From assembly GCA_025965815.1 (NCBI GenBank), contig JAOPWF010000014.1, positions 1-19,153 of the forward strand: 19,153 nt of DNA. Direction: 5' to 3'. The notes under the pieces are model-generated. The model searched no databases and was not told the origin of the DNA. It worked only from the letters and a program-made list of their open reading frames with translations. Made by a program: the position numbers and the translations under genes. Source of the DNA: Mycobacterium sp. Lineage in GTDB: Bacteria > Actinomycetota > Actinomycetes > Mycobacteriales > Mycobacteriaceae. Below are positions 1 to 10,586 of the stretch, in pieces; positions within the stretch are counted from its first letter, which is position 1; each line of letters begins with the position of its first letter.

Positions 1-1
1 C

Positions 2-193
2 GCCGCGCTGGTGACGGCCGGCGACGCCGGGGTTCCGCTGGTGCTCAGCGCGCCCGACTCGGCGGCCGGTAAGGAAATGCGCAGCATCGCCGACGCGTTG
101 TCGGCCCGCAAGCGCGGTCTGGCCGGCATGTCGCTCGGCCTTGATCCCGCCGGAGCCGCCCGGCCGGCGACATCCCACTCAGCCCACCAGTAA
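2..193 (+). CDS. mrp: Mrp/ApbC-family iron-sulfur carrier P-loop ATPase, C-terminal fragment
   Basis: Only the last 63 codons are in the window; the frame is open from base 2 and ends with TAA at 191-193. The fragment contains GVPLVLSAPDSAAGKEMRSI and then a basic stretch ending in SLGLDP, which I recognise as the C-terminal end of mycobacterial Mrp (Rv1229c in M. tuberculosis). Mrp proteins are cytosolic MinD/ParA-like ATPases that carry or load iron-sulfur clusters. The ATPase motifs lie upstream of the window and cannot be checked. The gene converges on tatB with no base between the two stop codons (TAA 191-193, then the complement of TAG at 194-196). An internal ATG at 29-aa scale inside this fragment is not a separate gene. 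Confidence 0.85.
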   Translation, partial: AALVTAGDAGVPLVLSAPDSAAGKEMRSIADALSARKRGLAGMSLGLDPAGAARPATSHSAHQ

Positions 194-616
194 CTACGTC
201 GCGTCGGCGTCGAAGGGGGTGCCCTGCGCCGGCTTCTGATCCGGCTCGGCCTGGGGCGCCGGCTCGGCAGGCGACCGCTGCGCCGCGGGCGGTGACGCGA
301 CGATATCCTGCGGCTTCACCGGTTTGTCGAACGCCGTGAAGATCGAGTCGTCGCCGTCGAGCAGGTGTTTGGTCAACGCGGAGCGCGGCGTCATGCCGCG
401 CAGCTTCTGCAGATCGCTGAGCGGTTCGCGCAGATCCTCGAACTCCGGCCCGAGGTCTTCGCGCAGCTGGCTGGTGGCACCGCTGACATAGTCACGCGCC
501 TGACGCAGCGCGTTCGACGTCCACCGGATCGCGCCGGGCAGCCGCTCGGGCCCGAGGATCACCAGGCCGGCAATCACCAGCACCAGCATCTCGCCCCAGC
601 CGACGTTGGCGAACAT
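194..616 (-). CDS. tatB: Sec-independent (twin-arginine) protein translocase subunit TatB
   Basis: This 140-residue protein has the TatB layout. A short N-terminus leads into one membrane helix at about residues 5-22. The conserved hinge [12 protein letters not shown] follows, then an amphipathic helix to about residue 60 and a proline-, alanine- and glutamate-rich cytoplasmic tail. TatB works with TatC to bind twin-arginine signal peptides at the membrane. The ATG at 614-616 directly abuts the TAA of htrA (617-619), so the gene is probably translated from the sigE-rseA-htrA transcript. M. tuberculosis Rv1224 lies in the same place. TatA is a homologous family, but the length, charged tail and position after htrA favour TatB. 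Confidence 0.93.
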   Translation of the reverse strand: MFANVGWGEMLVLVIAGLVILGPERLPGAIRWTSNALRQARDYVSGATSQLREDLGPEFEDLREPLSDLQKLRGMTPRSALTKHLLDGDDSIFTAFDKPVKPQDIVASPPAAQRSPAEPAPQAEPDQKPAQGTPFDADAT

Positions 617-2191
<1,575 letters not shown>

Positions 2192-2593
2192 TTACCGGCG
2201 CTTACGCCGGCGCCGATTCGCGTCGTCAGCTAACTGGTTGGTCAGGGTGCTCTGCGACGGTTCGGCGTCGTCGCGGCGATGCGGAATCTGCGACAACATT
2301 CTCAACAGCGAGCTGGGGATAACGATCGGGCAGGAATCGCGCAGCGCCGCACGAGCCTGGCCCTGCGCCTCGACCTCGTTGGCGCACTGCGGGCACATCG
2401 CCAGGTGGCTGGCCGCACGGAGGTGCGCATTCATCCGCAGCTCACCATCGACGAAGGCGGCGATGGCCTCGGTGGACAGGTGTTCGGTGGACCCGAACTG
2501 TCGCGGCGTACCCACCGGCGCATCACTCTGTGAGGCAAATGACGAAGGCAGCCAGGAGAAGGCGCGGCGAAACACATGCCCCGGGTCACCCAT
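2192..2593 (-). CDS. rseA: Zinc-binding anti-sigma-E factor RseA
   Basis: A 133-residue protein is read from the ATG at 2591-2593. That start has a strong ribosome site, GAGAGGGG at 2601-2608, with a 7-base spacer. An in-frame ATG ten codons upstream (2621-2623) has none. The anti-sigma zinc motif H-x3-C-x2-C is present as His63, Cys67 and Cys70. The protein should hold SigE inactive in the cytosol. Thr36, in QFGSTEHLS, aligns with M. tuberculosis RseA Thr39, which is reported to be phosphorylated by PknB to trigger degradation; the alignment is from memory. The tail is strongly basic (NRRRRKRR). It lies 87 bases after sigE, and TACATT on the minus strand at 2641-2646 could be a separate weak promoter. 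Confidence 0.93.
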   Translation of the reverse strand: MGDPGHVFRRAFSWLPSSFASQSDAPVGTPRQFGSTEHLSTEAIAAFVDGELRMNAHLRAASHLAMCPQCANEVEAQGQARAALRDSCPIVIPSSLLRMLSQIPHRRDDAEPSQSTLTNQLADDANRRRRKRR

Positions 2594-2600
2594 CACCCAG

Positions 2601-2608
2601 CCCCTCTC
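2601..2608 (-). promoter_or_regulatory. Ribosome binding site that sets the rseA start
   Basis: On the minus strand GAGAGGGG lies 7 bases before the ATG at 2591-2593. The alternative upstream ATG at 2621-2623 has no purine-rich stretch before it. The shorter product also matches the N-terminus I remember for other mycobacterial RseA proteins (…GHVFRRAFSWLP). Confidence 0.7.
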
Positions 2609-2680
2609 GTTGAAGCGTCGCATCGAACAGTGCTAATTCGAATGTAGCGCGGGACACGTCGGCCCACACCCGCGAACCGC

Positions 2681-3715
<1,035 letters not shown>

Positions 3716-4381
3716 ATGGCCAGCACCGACGAAAAGCCGGGTCAGGCGCGGCCGAGCCGGGCCGAGTCCATCGTGACGCACGCCGAGGAGTCGATGTCTG
3801 AGGACTCCATCGTCGCGGCCGCGCGGGAGCGTGCCGACGACATCGGAGCGGGCGCGGTCAGCCCCGCCGTGGGTGCGCTGCTGAGCGTGCTCGCCAAGCT
3901 GACCGGCGGCAAAGCCGTCGCCGAAGTCGGCACTGGCGTGGGCGTGAGCGGGCTGTGGCTGTTGTCGGGCATGCCCGACAACGGCGTTCTGACCACGATC
4001 GACGTCGAGCCGGAGCATCAGCGGCTCGCCAAGCAGGCGTTCACGGAGGCCGGGATCGGGCCGTCGCGCACCCGGCTGATCAGCGGGCGTGCGCAGGACG
4101 TCCTGCCGCGGCTGGCCGACGAGTCCTACGACCTCGTCTTTCTCGACGCGGACCCGGCGGACCAGCCCGAGTTCGTGGTGGAAGGGATACGGCTGCTGCG
4201 CCCCGGCGGCGCCATTGTGGTGCATCGGGCGGCGCTGGGCGGCCGGGCCGGCGACCCGGATGCGCACGACGCCGAGGTGCTGGCGGTGCGTGAGGCGGCC
4301 CGCCTGATCGCCGAGGACGAACGGCTCACCCCGGCGCTGGTGCCGCTCGGTGACGGCCTGCTGGTAGCCGCTCGCGACTAG
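3716..4381 (+). CDS. SAM-dependent O-methyltransferase-like protein (Rv1220c homologue)
   Basis: The 221-residue cytosolic protein has a class I methyltransferase fold of the COMT/CCoAMT-like family 3. Motif I is [16 protein letters not shown] at about residues 68-83. The acidic residue of motif II is Asp96 (TTIDVEPEH). [13 protein letters not shown] lies at about 138-150, and [10 protein letters not shown] follows at about 160-169. After that strand the family usually has an Asp-Asn metal-binding pair, but here the sequence is His-Arg ([10 protein letters not shown]), and the Lys after DAD is Pro. The methyl acceptor is therefore unclear and divalent-metal use is doubtful. It is divergent from sigE, as in M. 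tuberculosis, and ends 10 bases from the convergent SRPBCC gene. Confidence 0.88.
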   Translation: MASTDEKPGQARPSRAESIVTHAEESMSEDSIVAAARERADDIGAGAVSPAVGALLSVLAKLTGGKAVAEVGTGVGVSGLWLLSGMPDNGVLTTIDVEPEHQRLAKQAFTEAGIGPSRTRLISGRAQDVLPRLADESYDLVFLDADPADQPEFVVEGIRLLRPGGAIVVHRAALGGRAGDPDAHDAEVLAVREAARLIAEDERLTPALVPLGDGLLVAARD

Positions 4382-4391
4382 GTCGTGCACG

Positions 4392-4847
4392 TCAGCGCCG
4401 ATCCTCTCGCCCTACTCTGCTGGTCAGCGCGGCGAGATTGTTGACCGACTTGCGCACGTCGGACTCGAGAACCCTGGCGACAAGCCGTCCGATCGGCCCG
4501 CTGAGCAGGCCGCCCGACAGCTCGGCGACGAGATGGAACGTCGAGCCCGGGTGGTTGTCGGTGACCGTCATCGTCAGCGAGATCTGGATGCCACCGCGGG
4601 CGCGGCCGCAGAGTGCGATCACGTGGGGCTCCTCGTAACGGGTCACCGTCCAGTGCACGACGTTGCGGAAACCCTTGACCTTGATCAGCGACGACACACA
4701 CGTGCCCACTTCGATCTTGGACGGCACCTCACTGCGCCAGCCGCCGAAGATCGTCAGCCACTCATCGAAGCGATGCAGGTCCGAAGCCAGCGCCCAGGCG
4801 CGCTCGGGCTCGACGCCAGAGGACACCGACACATCGACCGTTGCCAC
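4392..4847 (-). CDS. SRPBCC (START/Bet v1-like) family protein, Rv0910-like
   Basis: The chosen GTG start at 4845-4847 gives 151 residues, with GAGGGG five bases upstream on the coding strand. An ATG further upstream (4946) would add 33 low-complexity residues and has no support. The sequence follows the polyketide cyclase/dehydrase-like SRPBCC pattern: ATVDVSVSSGVEPERAW, then DLHRFDEWLTIFGGW, KVKGFRNVVHWTV, and a C-terminal helix near GPIGRLVARVLESDV. It resembles Rv0910, which is described as a toxin-type SRPBCC protein, but no antitoxin gene lies next to it. SRPBCC proteins have a deep pocket for hydrophobic ligands, and the ligand here is unknown. The gene is convergent with the methyltransferase and absent from the same spot in M. 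tuberculosis as I recall it. Confidence 0.82.
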   Translation of the reverse strand: MATVDVSVSSGVEPERAWALASDLHRFDEWLTIFGGWRSEVPSKIEVGTCVSSLIKVKGFRNVVHWTVTRYEEPHVIALCGRARGGIQISLTMTVTDNHPGSTFHLVAELSGGLLSGPIGRLVARVLESDVRKSVNNLAALTSRVGREDRR

Positions 4848-5148
4848 GCACACCCCTCTTCTGCCGTTGGACTGGTCCACCACGCTGTCGGGGCTCCGTG
4901 TTTCCGCCCTCGACGGAATGTCCCCTCCATCTCCGTTGTAAAACATCAGCTGAACCGGAGTATGTGGTCTGCGTTGGAATCAGGTCACGGCCCGCTGCTA
5001 GACCGCCAACTGGCGCGGGGTGTGCTGAACGGGCTGATCCAGTGATCGGTGGTGGACTCCTCAATGGCCCACACCGAAACATCTGCGCCGCAACCGAAGT
5101 GCGGGCACGTCGTTGGCTGTGCATGTCCTGCCGGAAAGCGGGTAGTTC
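4848..5148. other. Gene-free stretch upstream of the SRPBCC gene and the broken LLM gene
   Basis: About 300 bases lie between the divergent SRPBCC gene and the LLM pseudogene. I see no supportable ORF, hairpin or repeat. Short open frames cross it but have no ribosome site or recognisable protein. It should hold the SRPBCC promoter. A possible minus-strand GGAAAC is not followed by a matching CGTT at usual spacing, so no promoter is called. Confidence 0.5.
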
Positions 5149-6087
5149 ATGGCGACGGCGAGCATCAGGTACTTCTTCTCCTGCGAGCAGCTCGGTCCGG
5201 CACAGCTGATCGACCAGGCCAAACGCGCGGAGGCAGCCGCGTTCGACGCGCCGTGGATCTCGGACCACTTTCATCCCCGGAATGACGAGCAGGGCCAGAG
5301 CCCGTTTGTTTGGGGCGTCATCGGCGCTCTGTCCGAGGCCACATCGCTGCCGGTGTCGACGGCTGTCACCTGCCCGACCGTGCGGATCCACCCGGCGATC
5401 ATCGCCCAGGCCGCGGCCACCGCGGCGGTGCAGTTAGACGGCCGATTCGTGCTCGGGGTCGGGCAGCGGTGAGGCGCTGAACGAACACATCCTCGGCGAC
5501 CCCTGACCGCCGATCGATGTGCGCCACCAGATGCTCGAAGAGGCGGTCGCGGTGATTCGCTCGTTGCACAGCGGCGACGAGGTCAACCATCACGGCGAGT
5601 ACTACGAAGTTCAGGAAGCGCGCATCTACACCCGTCCAGAGCAGCCCGTGCCGATCTACGTGTCGGGTTTCGGTCCGCAGGCCGCGCGGCTGGCCGGCCG
5701 GATCGGCGCAGGTTACTCCCTCGCGATGCCGGACGCCGAACTGGTTCAGACGTTTCGCAGTGCGGGCGGCGGCGACAAGCCGGTTCAGGGCGGCACCAAG
5801 GTCAGCTGGGACCGCGACGCCGACAAGGGACTGTAAGTCGCACACCGGCTGTGGGCCAACGAGCAGCTGCCAGGTCAGCTCGCCCAGGTGTTGCCGCGTC
5901 CACGCGACTTCGCCGATGCCATGACGCTGGTGCCACGGGACAAGGTGGCCGAGATCATCACCTGTGGGCCCGACGCAGACAAGCACGCCGCCCAGGTTCG
6001 GTCGTATCTGAAGGCAGGCATGGACGAGGTGTACGTCCAGCAGATCGGGCCTGACATGGACGGCTTCTGCCCCAGCTGCGCGGGTAA
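5149..6087 (+). pseudogene. F420-dependent LLM-class oxidoreductase (G6PDH-like family), inactivated
   Basis: The reading frames join into one protein of the F420-dependent, G6PDH-related LLM family: ATASIRYFFSCEQLGPAQL…WISDHFHPR, FVLGVG[S]GEALNEHILGD, PPIDVRHQMLEEAVAVIRS, PVPIYVSGFGPQAARLAGRIG, AHRLWANEQLPGQLAQVLP, and DEVYVQQIGPDMDGF. It is broken in at least three places. One extra G in the GGG at 5461-5463 shifts the frame. TGA at 5504-5506 replaces an expected Trp codon before PPID. TAA at 5834-5836 interrupts KGL-stop-VAHRLW, probably an old Lys codon. After DGF (about 6066) another frame gives LPQLRG and TAA at 6085-6087, which looks like the original end after a small deletion. Members are flavin-like F420 redox enzymes with varied substrates. 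The exact 3' end is inferred. Confidence 0.85.
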
Positions 6088-6164
6088 CGCAGCACAGCGC
6101 CTCGAGAAGGCGCTGAAAAATCCTGAAGAACCAGCGGGCCGACCCCTTGACGGCGGGCTGAACA

Positions 6165-6186
6165 CACGTTTAACGTACTAAACGTG
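6165..6186. promoter_or_regulatory. 22-bp palindrome over the raaS start: probable autorepression operator and promoter
   Basis: CACGTTTA, six spacer bases (ACGTAC) and TAAACGTG form perfect 8-base arms. The right arm includes the raaS GTG start codon (6184-6186). TAACGT at 6171-6176 matches TANNNT and lies seven bases before the GTG, so a repressor bound here would cover the promoter. TetR-family dimers typically bind such sites, and RaaS is the obvious candidate. That assignment is inferred from position. Confidence 0.65.
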
Positions 6187-6867
6187 CGTTCAGCGCAGGA
6201 CCTGACGACGACAGCCCGGATTCGCGACGCCGCGATCGAGTTGTTCGGCCAACGCGGGTTCGACACCGGCCTGCGGGCGATTGCCGAAGCCGCGGGTGTC
6301 AGTGCCGCCCTGGTGATCCACCACTTCGGGTCCAAAGAGGGCCTCCGCAAGGCCTGCGACGAATACATCGCCGAGGAGATCCGCAGCGAGAAGTCAGAGG
6401 CAATACGGTCCAGCGATCCGGCGACCTGGTTCGCGGCGATGGCGGACATCGAGTCGTTCGCGCCGATGATGGCCTACCTGGTGCGCAGCATGCAGTCGGG
6501 TGGCGACCTGGCAAAGATGTTGTGGCGTCGCATGATCGACAACGCCGAGGAGTACCTCGAAGAGGGGGTCCGGGCCGGAACCGTCAAACCCAGCCGCCAC
6601 CCGAGCGCCAGGGCCAAATATCTGGCCATGACCGGCGGCGGCGGCTTTCTGCTCTATCTGCAACTGCACGACAATCCGACCGATCTGCGCGCCGTACTGC
6701 GCGACTACAGCGAGGACATGGTGCTGCCCGCCCTCGAGGTCTTCACCGAGGGCCTGATGGCCGACACCACCATGTTCGATGCATTCCTGGCCGAGGCAGA
6801 ACACCGCACTACCGCAAGTTCCGATCAAGGAGAGGCACATGACGGCGACGTCTCTACAGCGGGTTGA
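6184..6867 (+). CDS. raaS: TetR-family repressor RaaS (Rv1219c homologue)
   Basis: The 227-residue protein begins at GTG 6184. Its N-terminal DNA-binding domain has a helix-turn-helix at about residues 30-48 ([20 protein letters not shown]) followed by the typical SKEGLRKAC helix. The C-terminal domain (about 70-210) matches M. tuberculosis Rv1219c closely ([44 protein letters not shown]). Rv1219c/RaaS is described as a multidrug- and acyl-CoA-responsive regulator of the adjacent efflux pump that affects survival under antimicrobial stress. The last 29 bases overlap the ABC ATPase gene, so regulator and pump are translationally linked. The gene starts right after the LLM pseudogene. Confidence 0.9.
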   Translation: MRSAQDLTTTARIRDAAIELFGQRGFDTGLRAIAEAAGVSAALVIHHFGSKEGLRKACDEYIAEEIRSEKSEAIRSSDPATWFAAMADIESFAPMMAYLVRSMQSGGDLAKMLWRRMIDNAEEYLEEGVRAGTVKPSRHPSARAKYLAMTGGGGFLLYLQLHDNPTDLRAVLRDYSEDMVLPALEVFTEGLMADTTMFDAFLAEAEHRTTASSDQGEAHDGDVSTAG

Positions 6868-7762
6868 CACCACCACACCCGTCGTCGAAATACGCAATCT
6901 GACAAAGTCTTTCGGCCGTACCAGGGCGCTGGACGGACTGGACCTGACGGTCGCACCGGGCGACGTCAGCGGCTTCCTCGGACCGAACGGCGCGGGCAAG
7001 TCCACCACCATCCGGGTGCTGCTGGGCCTGCTGCGTGCCGATTCCGGCACGGTGCGGCTCCTCGGCGGCGATCCCTGGCACGACGCGGTCGCCCTGCACA
7101 AACGGATCGCCTACGTGCCGGGCGACGTCACGCTGTGGCCGAATCTGACCGGCGGCCAGGCCATCGACTTCCTGGCCCGACTGCGGGGCGGAGCCGACCA
7201 GAAACGCCGTCACGAGCTGATCGAGCGCTTCGAGCTCGACCCGAACAAGAAGGCCCGCACCTATTCCAAGGGCAACCGGCAGAAGGTGGCCCTGGTCGCG
7301 GCGTTCAGCAGCGACGCCGAGCTCTACATCCTGGACGAACCGACCTCGGGGTTGGACCCGTTGATGGAGAAGGCATTTCAGCAGTGCGTCCACGAGGTCG
7401 CCGAGCGTGGTGCGGCGGTACTGCTGTCCAGTCATATCCTCGCCGAAGTCGAGCAGCTCTGTGACACCGTCACGATCATCAGGTCCGGCCGCGCGGTGAA
7501 GTCGGGAACACTCGACGAGCTGCGGCACCTGATGCGCACCACCGTGACGGTGCGGACCCGATCCGGCAACGATGGGCTCGACGCGACGCCGTTCGTGCAC
7601 GACTTCAGCAGCCATGACGGTAAGAGCACCTTCTCGGTGGATCGCAACGACCTGGACCGCACGATGGACCAGCTCACCGATCTGGGTATAGAGGAGCTGA
7701 CGGTATCTCCGGCATCCCTGGAGGACATGTTCCTGCGCGAATATCAGGGGGCGGACCGATGA
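6839..7762 (+). CDS. ABC-2 type multidrug efflux transporter, ATP-binding subunit (Rv1218c homologue)
   Basis: The ATG at 6839 is chosen because AAGGAGAGG ends five bases or so before it; a longer open frame upstream lies inside raaS. The 307-residue protein has Walker [10 protein letters not shown] (48-56), the divergent ABC signature YSKGNRQ (142-148) usual for this subfamily, Walker B LYILDE (162-167), D-loop SGLD, and the H-loop His199 (LLSSHI). A C-terminal extension of about 70 residues follows. It powers the permease encoded next, with a 4-base ATGA overlap. In M. tuberculosis the Rv1218c pump is associated with efflux of several synthetic antimycobacterial compound classes. It is probably repressed by RaaS. 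Confidence 0.93.
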   Translation: MTATSLQRVDTTTPVVEIRNLTKSFGRTRALDGLDLTVAPGDVSGFLGPNGAGKSTTIRVLLGLLRADSGTVRLLGGDPWHDAVALHKRIAYVPGDVTLWPNLTGGQAIDFLARLRGGADQKRRHELIERFELDPNKKARTYSKGNRQKVALVAAFSSDAELYILDEPTSGLDPLMEKAFQQCVHEVAERGAAVLLSSHILAEVEQLCDTVTIIRSGRAVKSGTLDELRHLMRTTVTVRTRSGNDGLDATPFVHDFSSHDGKSTFSVDRNDLDRTMDQLTDLGIEELTVSPASLEDMFLREYQGADR

Positions 7763-9396
7763 CCACCGGAGCCGCTGGGCCGGCGACACCAGGTACGGCA
7801 ACCGTCGCGCGCCACGCGCAGCCGCCGGCACGGGTTCTGACCGGTGTGGGCAGCATGCTTGCGCTGGCGCTGCGCCGCGACCGCGTCCGGCTCTGCGTCT
7901 GGGTGTGGGTGCTGACGCTGATGATGGTGTACGCCCCGAACGCGATCAAGCTCGCCTATCCCGAAGAGCCCCAACGACTCGCGCGGGTGAACCTGCTCAA
8001 GACCCCGGCCGGGCTGATGCTGGGTGGCCCCATGTTCGGCGGCAACGAGACCGACCTCGGCGCCATGGTGGCCAACGAGCTCATGCTGACCTTGATCGTC
8101 GCCACGGCGATCATGTCCATCCTGACCGTGATCCGGCACACTCGCACCGAGGAGGAAAGCGGCGCAGCGGAATTGGTGATGTCGTCGGTGGTCGGGCGCT
8201 ACGCGCGCACCGGTGCGGCGCTGGCGCTGGTCGCGATCGTCAACGCGGTGCTGGCCGTCACCATGACGCTGGGACTGGTGGCGACCGGATTCGGCGTGGC
8301 CGACAGTGCGGCGATGTGCCTCGGTATCACCGGGGTGTCGATGGTGTTCGGCGCCGTCGCGGCCGTCACGGCGCAGCTCTGGCGCCAGGCCCGCACGGCG
8401 ACGGGCGCCGCGATGGGCGTGCTGGCCACCGCGGCCGTCGTCCGCGGCATCGGCGACGTGATCGACAACGCGGGCAGCGCACTGAGCTGGTTCTCCCCCA
8501 TCGCGTGGGCTCAGCAGATGCGGCCGTTCGTCGACCTGCGCTGGTGGCCGTTCGGTCTGCTGGTCGGGCTCACCCTGGCGCTGGCCGGGACGGCCGCCGT
8601 GCTGGAGAGCCGGCGCCAGTACGACGACGGCACCCTGCGGTCCAGTGGGGAGCACCCGAACGCGCCGACGATCCGAGGCGTTTTCGGGCTGCACTTCATC
8701 CTGCAGCGTGGGCAGGTAATCGGTTGGGCGGTAGGGCTTTTCCTCGCAGGAATCGCGTTCGGCTCGATGACCAGATCGCTGCAGGACGCGGCGAAGGGCA
8801 ATGAGCTGCTGGCCCGGCTGCTCGCCAGCCAGGGCATCGACGGCGTCTACACCACCATGACGCAGTTCCTCGCCGCGGCCGCAACCGCGTTCGTGGTGTC
8901 GGCGGTGCTGCGGCTGTTCCATGACGAGCAGTCGGGTCTGGGCGAGCCGGTGCTGGCCGGCTCGGTGTCCCGCTGGCGGTGGCTGATCTCCGCGGTCGGG
9001 GCTGCCGTCCTGGCATCTGCGGTACTGATGCTGGCAGCAGGGCTGGGCAATGGGCTCGGCGCCGGCATCACGCTGGGGGAACCCGGCACGGTGCTGAAGC
9101 TCACCGCCGCGGGTCTGGCCCAGGTGCCCGCGATGGCGGTGCTCGCCGGTGTGGCGGCGCTGGCGGTCGCGGTGCGGCGACCGTGGATCGGTTGGCTGGC
9201 GGTGACGTTCGTGGTGGCGTCGCTGTACCTGGGTGCACTACTGCGGTTGCCGCGCTGGCTCATTGACGCGTCGCCCGTCGGACGAACCACCGCGCCGACG
9301 GACTTCCCGGCGGCGGCACTGGCGGCAATGGTCGTCGTCGCCGCGGCGCTGACACTGCTGGCCGGCTTGATCTACCGCAGCCGCGACGCTATCTGA
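7759..9396 (+). CDS. ABC-2 type efflux transporter, double-length permease (Rv1217c homologue)
   Basis: The 545-residue membrane protein overlaps the ATPase stop by four bases. It is rich in hydrophobic segments arranged in two similar halves, each starting with an amphipathic segment and a helix: [21 protein letters not shown] near residue 40, and [25 protein letters not shown] near residue 320. About 12 membrane helices are expected. This is the fused form in which one chain provides both halves of the transmembrane channel. The extracytoplasmic loops are short. It pairs with the preceding ATPase to export hydrophobic compounds. Length and order match Rv1217c. Confidence 0.92.
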   Translation: MTTGAAGPATPGTATVARHAQPPARVLTGVGSMLALALRRDRVRLCVWVWVLTLMMVYAPNAIKLAYPEEPQRLARVNLLKTPAGLMLGGPMFGGNETDLGAMVANELMLTLIVATAIMSILTVIRHTRTEEESGAAELVMSSVVGRYARTGAALALVAIVNAVLAVTMTLGLVATGFGVADSAAMCLGITGVSMVFGAVAAVTAQLWRQARTATGAAMGVLATAAVVRGIGDVIDNAGSALSWFSPIAWAQQMRPFVDLRWWPFGLLVGLTLALAGTAAVLESRRQYDDGTLRSSGEHPNAPTIRGVFGLHFILQRGQVIGWAVGLFLAGIAFGSMTRSLQDAAKGNELLARLLASQGIDGVYTTMTQFLAAAATAFVVSAVLRLFHDEQSGLGEPVLAGSVSRWRWLISAVGAAVLASAVLMLAAGLGNGLGAGITLGEPGTVLKLTAAGLAQVPAMAVLAGVAALAVAVRRPWIGWLAVTFVVASLYLGALLRLPRWLIDASPVGRTTAPTDFPAAALAAMVVVAAALTLLAGLIYRSRDAI

Positions 9397-9411
9397 GACG
9401 AGGTAACCGAC

Positions 9412-10086
9412 ATGAAGACCGCTCTTCAGGCAATGGCATCAGGGTTCGTCGGGCTGGTCGTGTTCGGACTGTTGGTGTTTTGGCCGGCCGGCACGTTCGA
9501 CTATTGGCAGGGATGGGCGTTTATCGCGGTATTCGCCGCCGCGACGACCATCCCCAGCATCTACCTGGCGGCGAAGAATCCGGCGGCCCTCAAGCGGCGT
9601 ATGCAGGCCGGGCCGGCGGCGGAGACCAGACCCCTGCAGAAAATCATCATCTCGGTCGCGTTCCTGTCACTGGCGGCGACGATCGTGTTCAGCGCGTTGG
9701 ACTTTCGCTTCGGCTGGTCCTCGGTGCCTGCCGTGATCTCTGTGGTCGGCGACGTGCTGGTTGCAGTAGGACTTGGCATCGCGATGCTCGTGGTGACCCA
9801 GAACAGTTATGCGTCGGCCAACATCGCCGTCGAGTCCGGGCAAGAGCTGGTATCGACCGGCGGATACGCCCTCGTCCGGCACCCGATGTATTCGGGAAAT
9901 GTCGTGATGATGGTCGGCATCCCGCTTGCGCTGGGCTCGTATTGGGGATTTGTCTTTCTGATCCCCGGACTGGCCGTGCTCGTCGTCCGAATCGTCGACG
10001 AGGAGAAGGTGCTCGAGGAGCAACTCGACGGGTATCGCGAGTACACGGAGAAGGTGCACTACCGGTTGGTGCCGTACGTGTGGTGA
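9412..10086 (+). CDS. ICMT/PEMT-like membrane methyltransferase (Rv1216c homologue)
   Basis: The 224-residue integral membrane protein has about five helices. Its C-terminal half carries the isoprenylcysteine carboxyl methyltransferase family signature: GGYALVRHPMYSGN at about residues 150-163 with the RHP triad (156-158), then DEEKVLEEQ at 196-204 and GYREYTEKV. In ICMT/PEMT enzymes this region binds S-adenosylmethionine at the membrane face. The bacterial substrates are unknown; a membrane lipid or small hydrophobic thiol or acid is plausible. The gene follows the permease by 15 bases and is likely the last gene of the raaS operon, as in M. tuberculosis. Its last 28 bases overlap the convergent membrane-protein gene. 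Confidence 0.85.
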   Translation: MKTALQAMASGFVGLVVFGLLVFWPAGTFDYWQGWAFIAVFAAATTIPSIYLAAKNPAALKRRMQAGPAAETRPLQKIIISVAFLSLAATIVFSALDFRFGWSSVPAVISVVGDVLVAVGLGIAMLVVTQNSYASANIAVESGQELVSTGGYALVRHPMYSGNVVMMVGIPLALGSYWGFVFLIPGLAVLVVRIVDEEKVLEEQLDGYREYTEKVHYRLVPYVW

Positions 10087-10490
10087 TGGCGGGATACTCG
10101 CCACACGACGAGGAAGACCGCGACCACTGTGAATCGGAGCACCGCGTTCGCGATCATCGTGGCGTCAGCCTCGGTCAGGCTCATGTAGACGAGATCGAGG
10201 ATGCCGCTCGAAAGGTGCAGCACGACGAAGGTCATCACGATGAGCCGTAGGGCGGCGACGTCGTTGACGCGGGCGGCACCGAAGGAGAGCACCGCGACGG
10301 CGAGTTCCGCCGCGGCGACCAGGTATACGAGCAGGTAGTCCGAACGCTCAAGCGTGATGCCCACCCACGAGGGGATCGCGGTCGGAAACGCGGTCAGGAC
10401 AAGAGCACCCGCAAGGGTGATCAGTCCATGCACCACAAACACCGCCCGCAGCAGCCGAGGTGTGGTGGCTTCCATCGTCGTCTCAGTCAT
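10059..10490 (-). CDS. Small four-helix membrane protein of unknown function
   Basis: The start is the ATG at 10488-10490, preceded by a purine-rich AGGAGGAAAGGACGAG; a longer frame to 10634 would run into the divergent sigma gene and is not supported. The 143-residue product has four predicted membrane helices at about residues 14-36, 52-72, 79-103 and 111-131, and ends with a polar tail containing His-His-His. I do not recognise a named family. It is divergent from the SnoaL-tailed sigma gene with 96 bases between them, so it may share its control region. It overlaps the end of the ICMT gene by 28 bases tail to tail. I do not recall it at this place in M. tuberculosis. Confidence 0.75.
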   Translation of the reverse strand: MTETTMEATTPRLLRAVFVVHGLITLAGALVLTAFPTAIPSWVGITLERSDYLLVYLVAAAELAVAVLSFGAARVNDVAALRLIVMTFVVLHLSSGILDLVYMSLTEADATMIANAVLRFTVVAVFLVVWRVSRHHHTYGTNR

Positions 10491-10505
10491 CTCGTCCTTT
10501 CCTCC

Positions 10506-10532
10506 TGTCATATCCGGCATTCGCGCTCCGTC
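10506..10532 (+). promoter_or_regulatory. Candidate ECF-type autoregulatory promoter of the SnoaL-tailed sigma gene
   Basis: TGTCATA (10506-10512), a 16-base spacer and CGTC (10529-10532) point toward the sigma gene that starts at 10587. ECF41 sigma factors, which also carry SnoaL-like tails, recognise promoters close to TGTCACA-N16-CGTC (remembered literature). Transcription would begin near 10540 and give an untranslated leader of about 45 bases ending in the strong AAAGGAGGGG ribosome site. Confidence 0.6.
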
Positions 10533-10545
10533 ATAGACATGACGG
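10528..10545. repeat. Perfect 18-bp inverted repeat in the divergent promoter region
   Basis: CCGTCAT, AGAC, ATGACGG form perfect 7-base arms with a 4-base centre. The left arm includes the CGTC -10 element of the candidate promoter, so the site could be a repressor operator or simply a by-product of back-to-back promoter elements. Confidence 0.6.
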
Positions 10546-10586
10546 CTCACACCGGCGGAATATGACCGCTGGGAAAGGAGGGGCGC

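Noticed and set aside
2594..2623. Upstream ATG extension of RseA
   Set aside because: No ribosome site; the internal ATG has GAGAGGGG at ideal spacing and matches known N-termini.
4963..5045. Short plus-strand frame beginning MWSALESGHG before the LLM relic
   Set aside because: Only 27 codons with no ribosome site and no family I can name.
5064..5285. Cys-containing frame (CGHVVGCACPAG) overlapping the LLM relic
   Set aside because: It resembles a metal-binding motif, but continues in the wrong frame through the LLM coding sequence and becomes Arg/Gly-rich shadow.
7744..8922. 392-codon open frame antisense to the permease
   Set aside because: Composition is dominated by His, Arg and Gln with no hydrophobic core; the sense strand encodes a clear transporter.
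10513..10540. Minus-strand mirror promoter (TGTCTAT-N16-CGGA) for the membrane protein
   Set aside because: The -10 part does not match CGTC, so it is kept only as a half-match.
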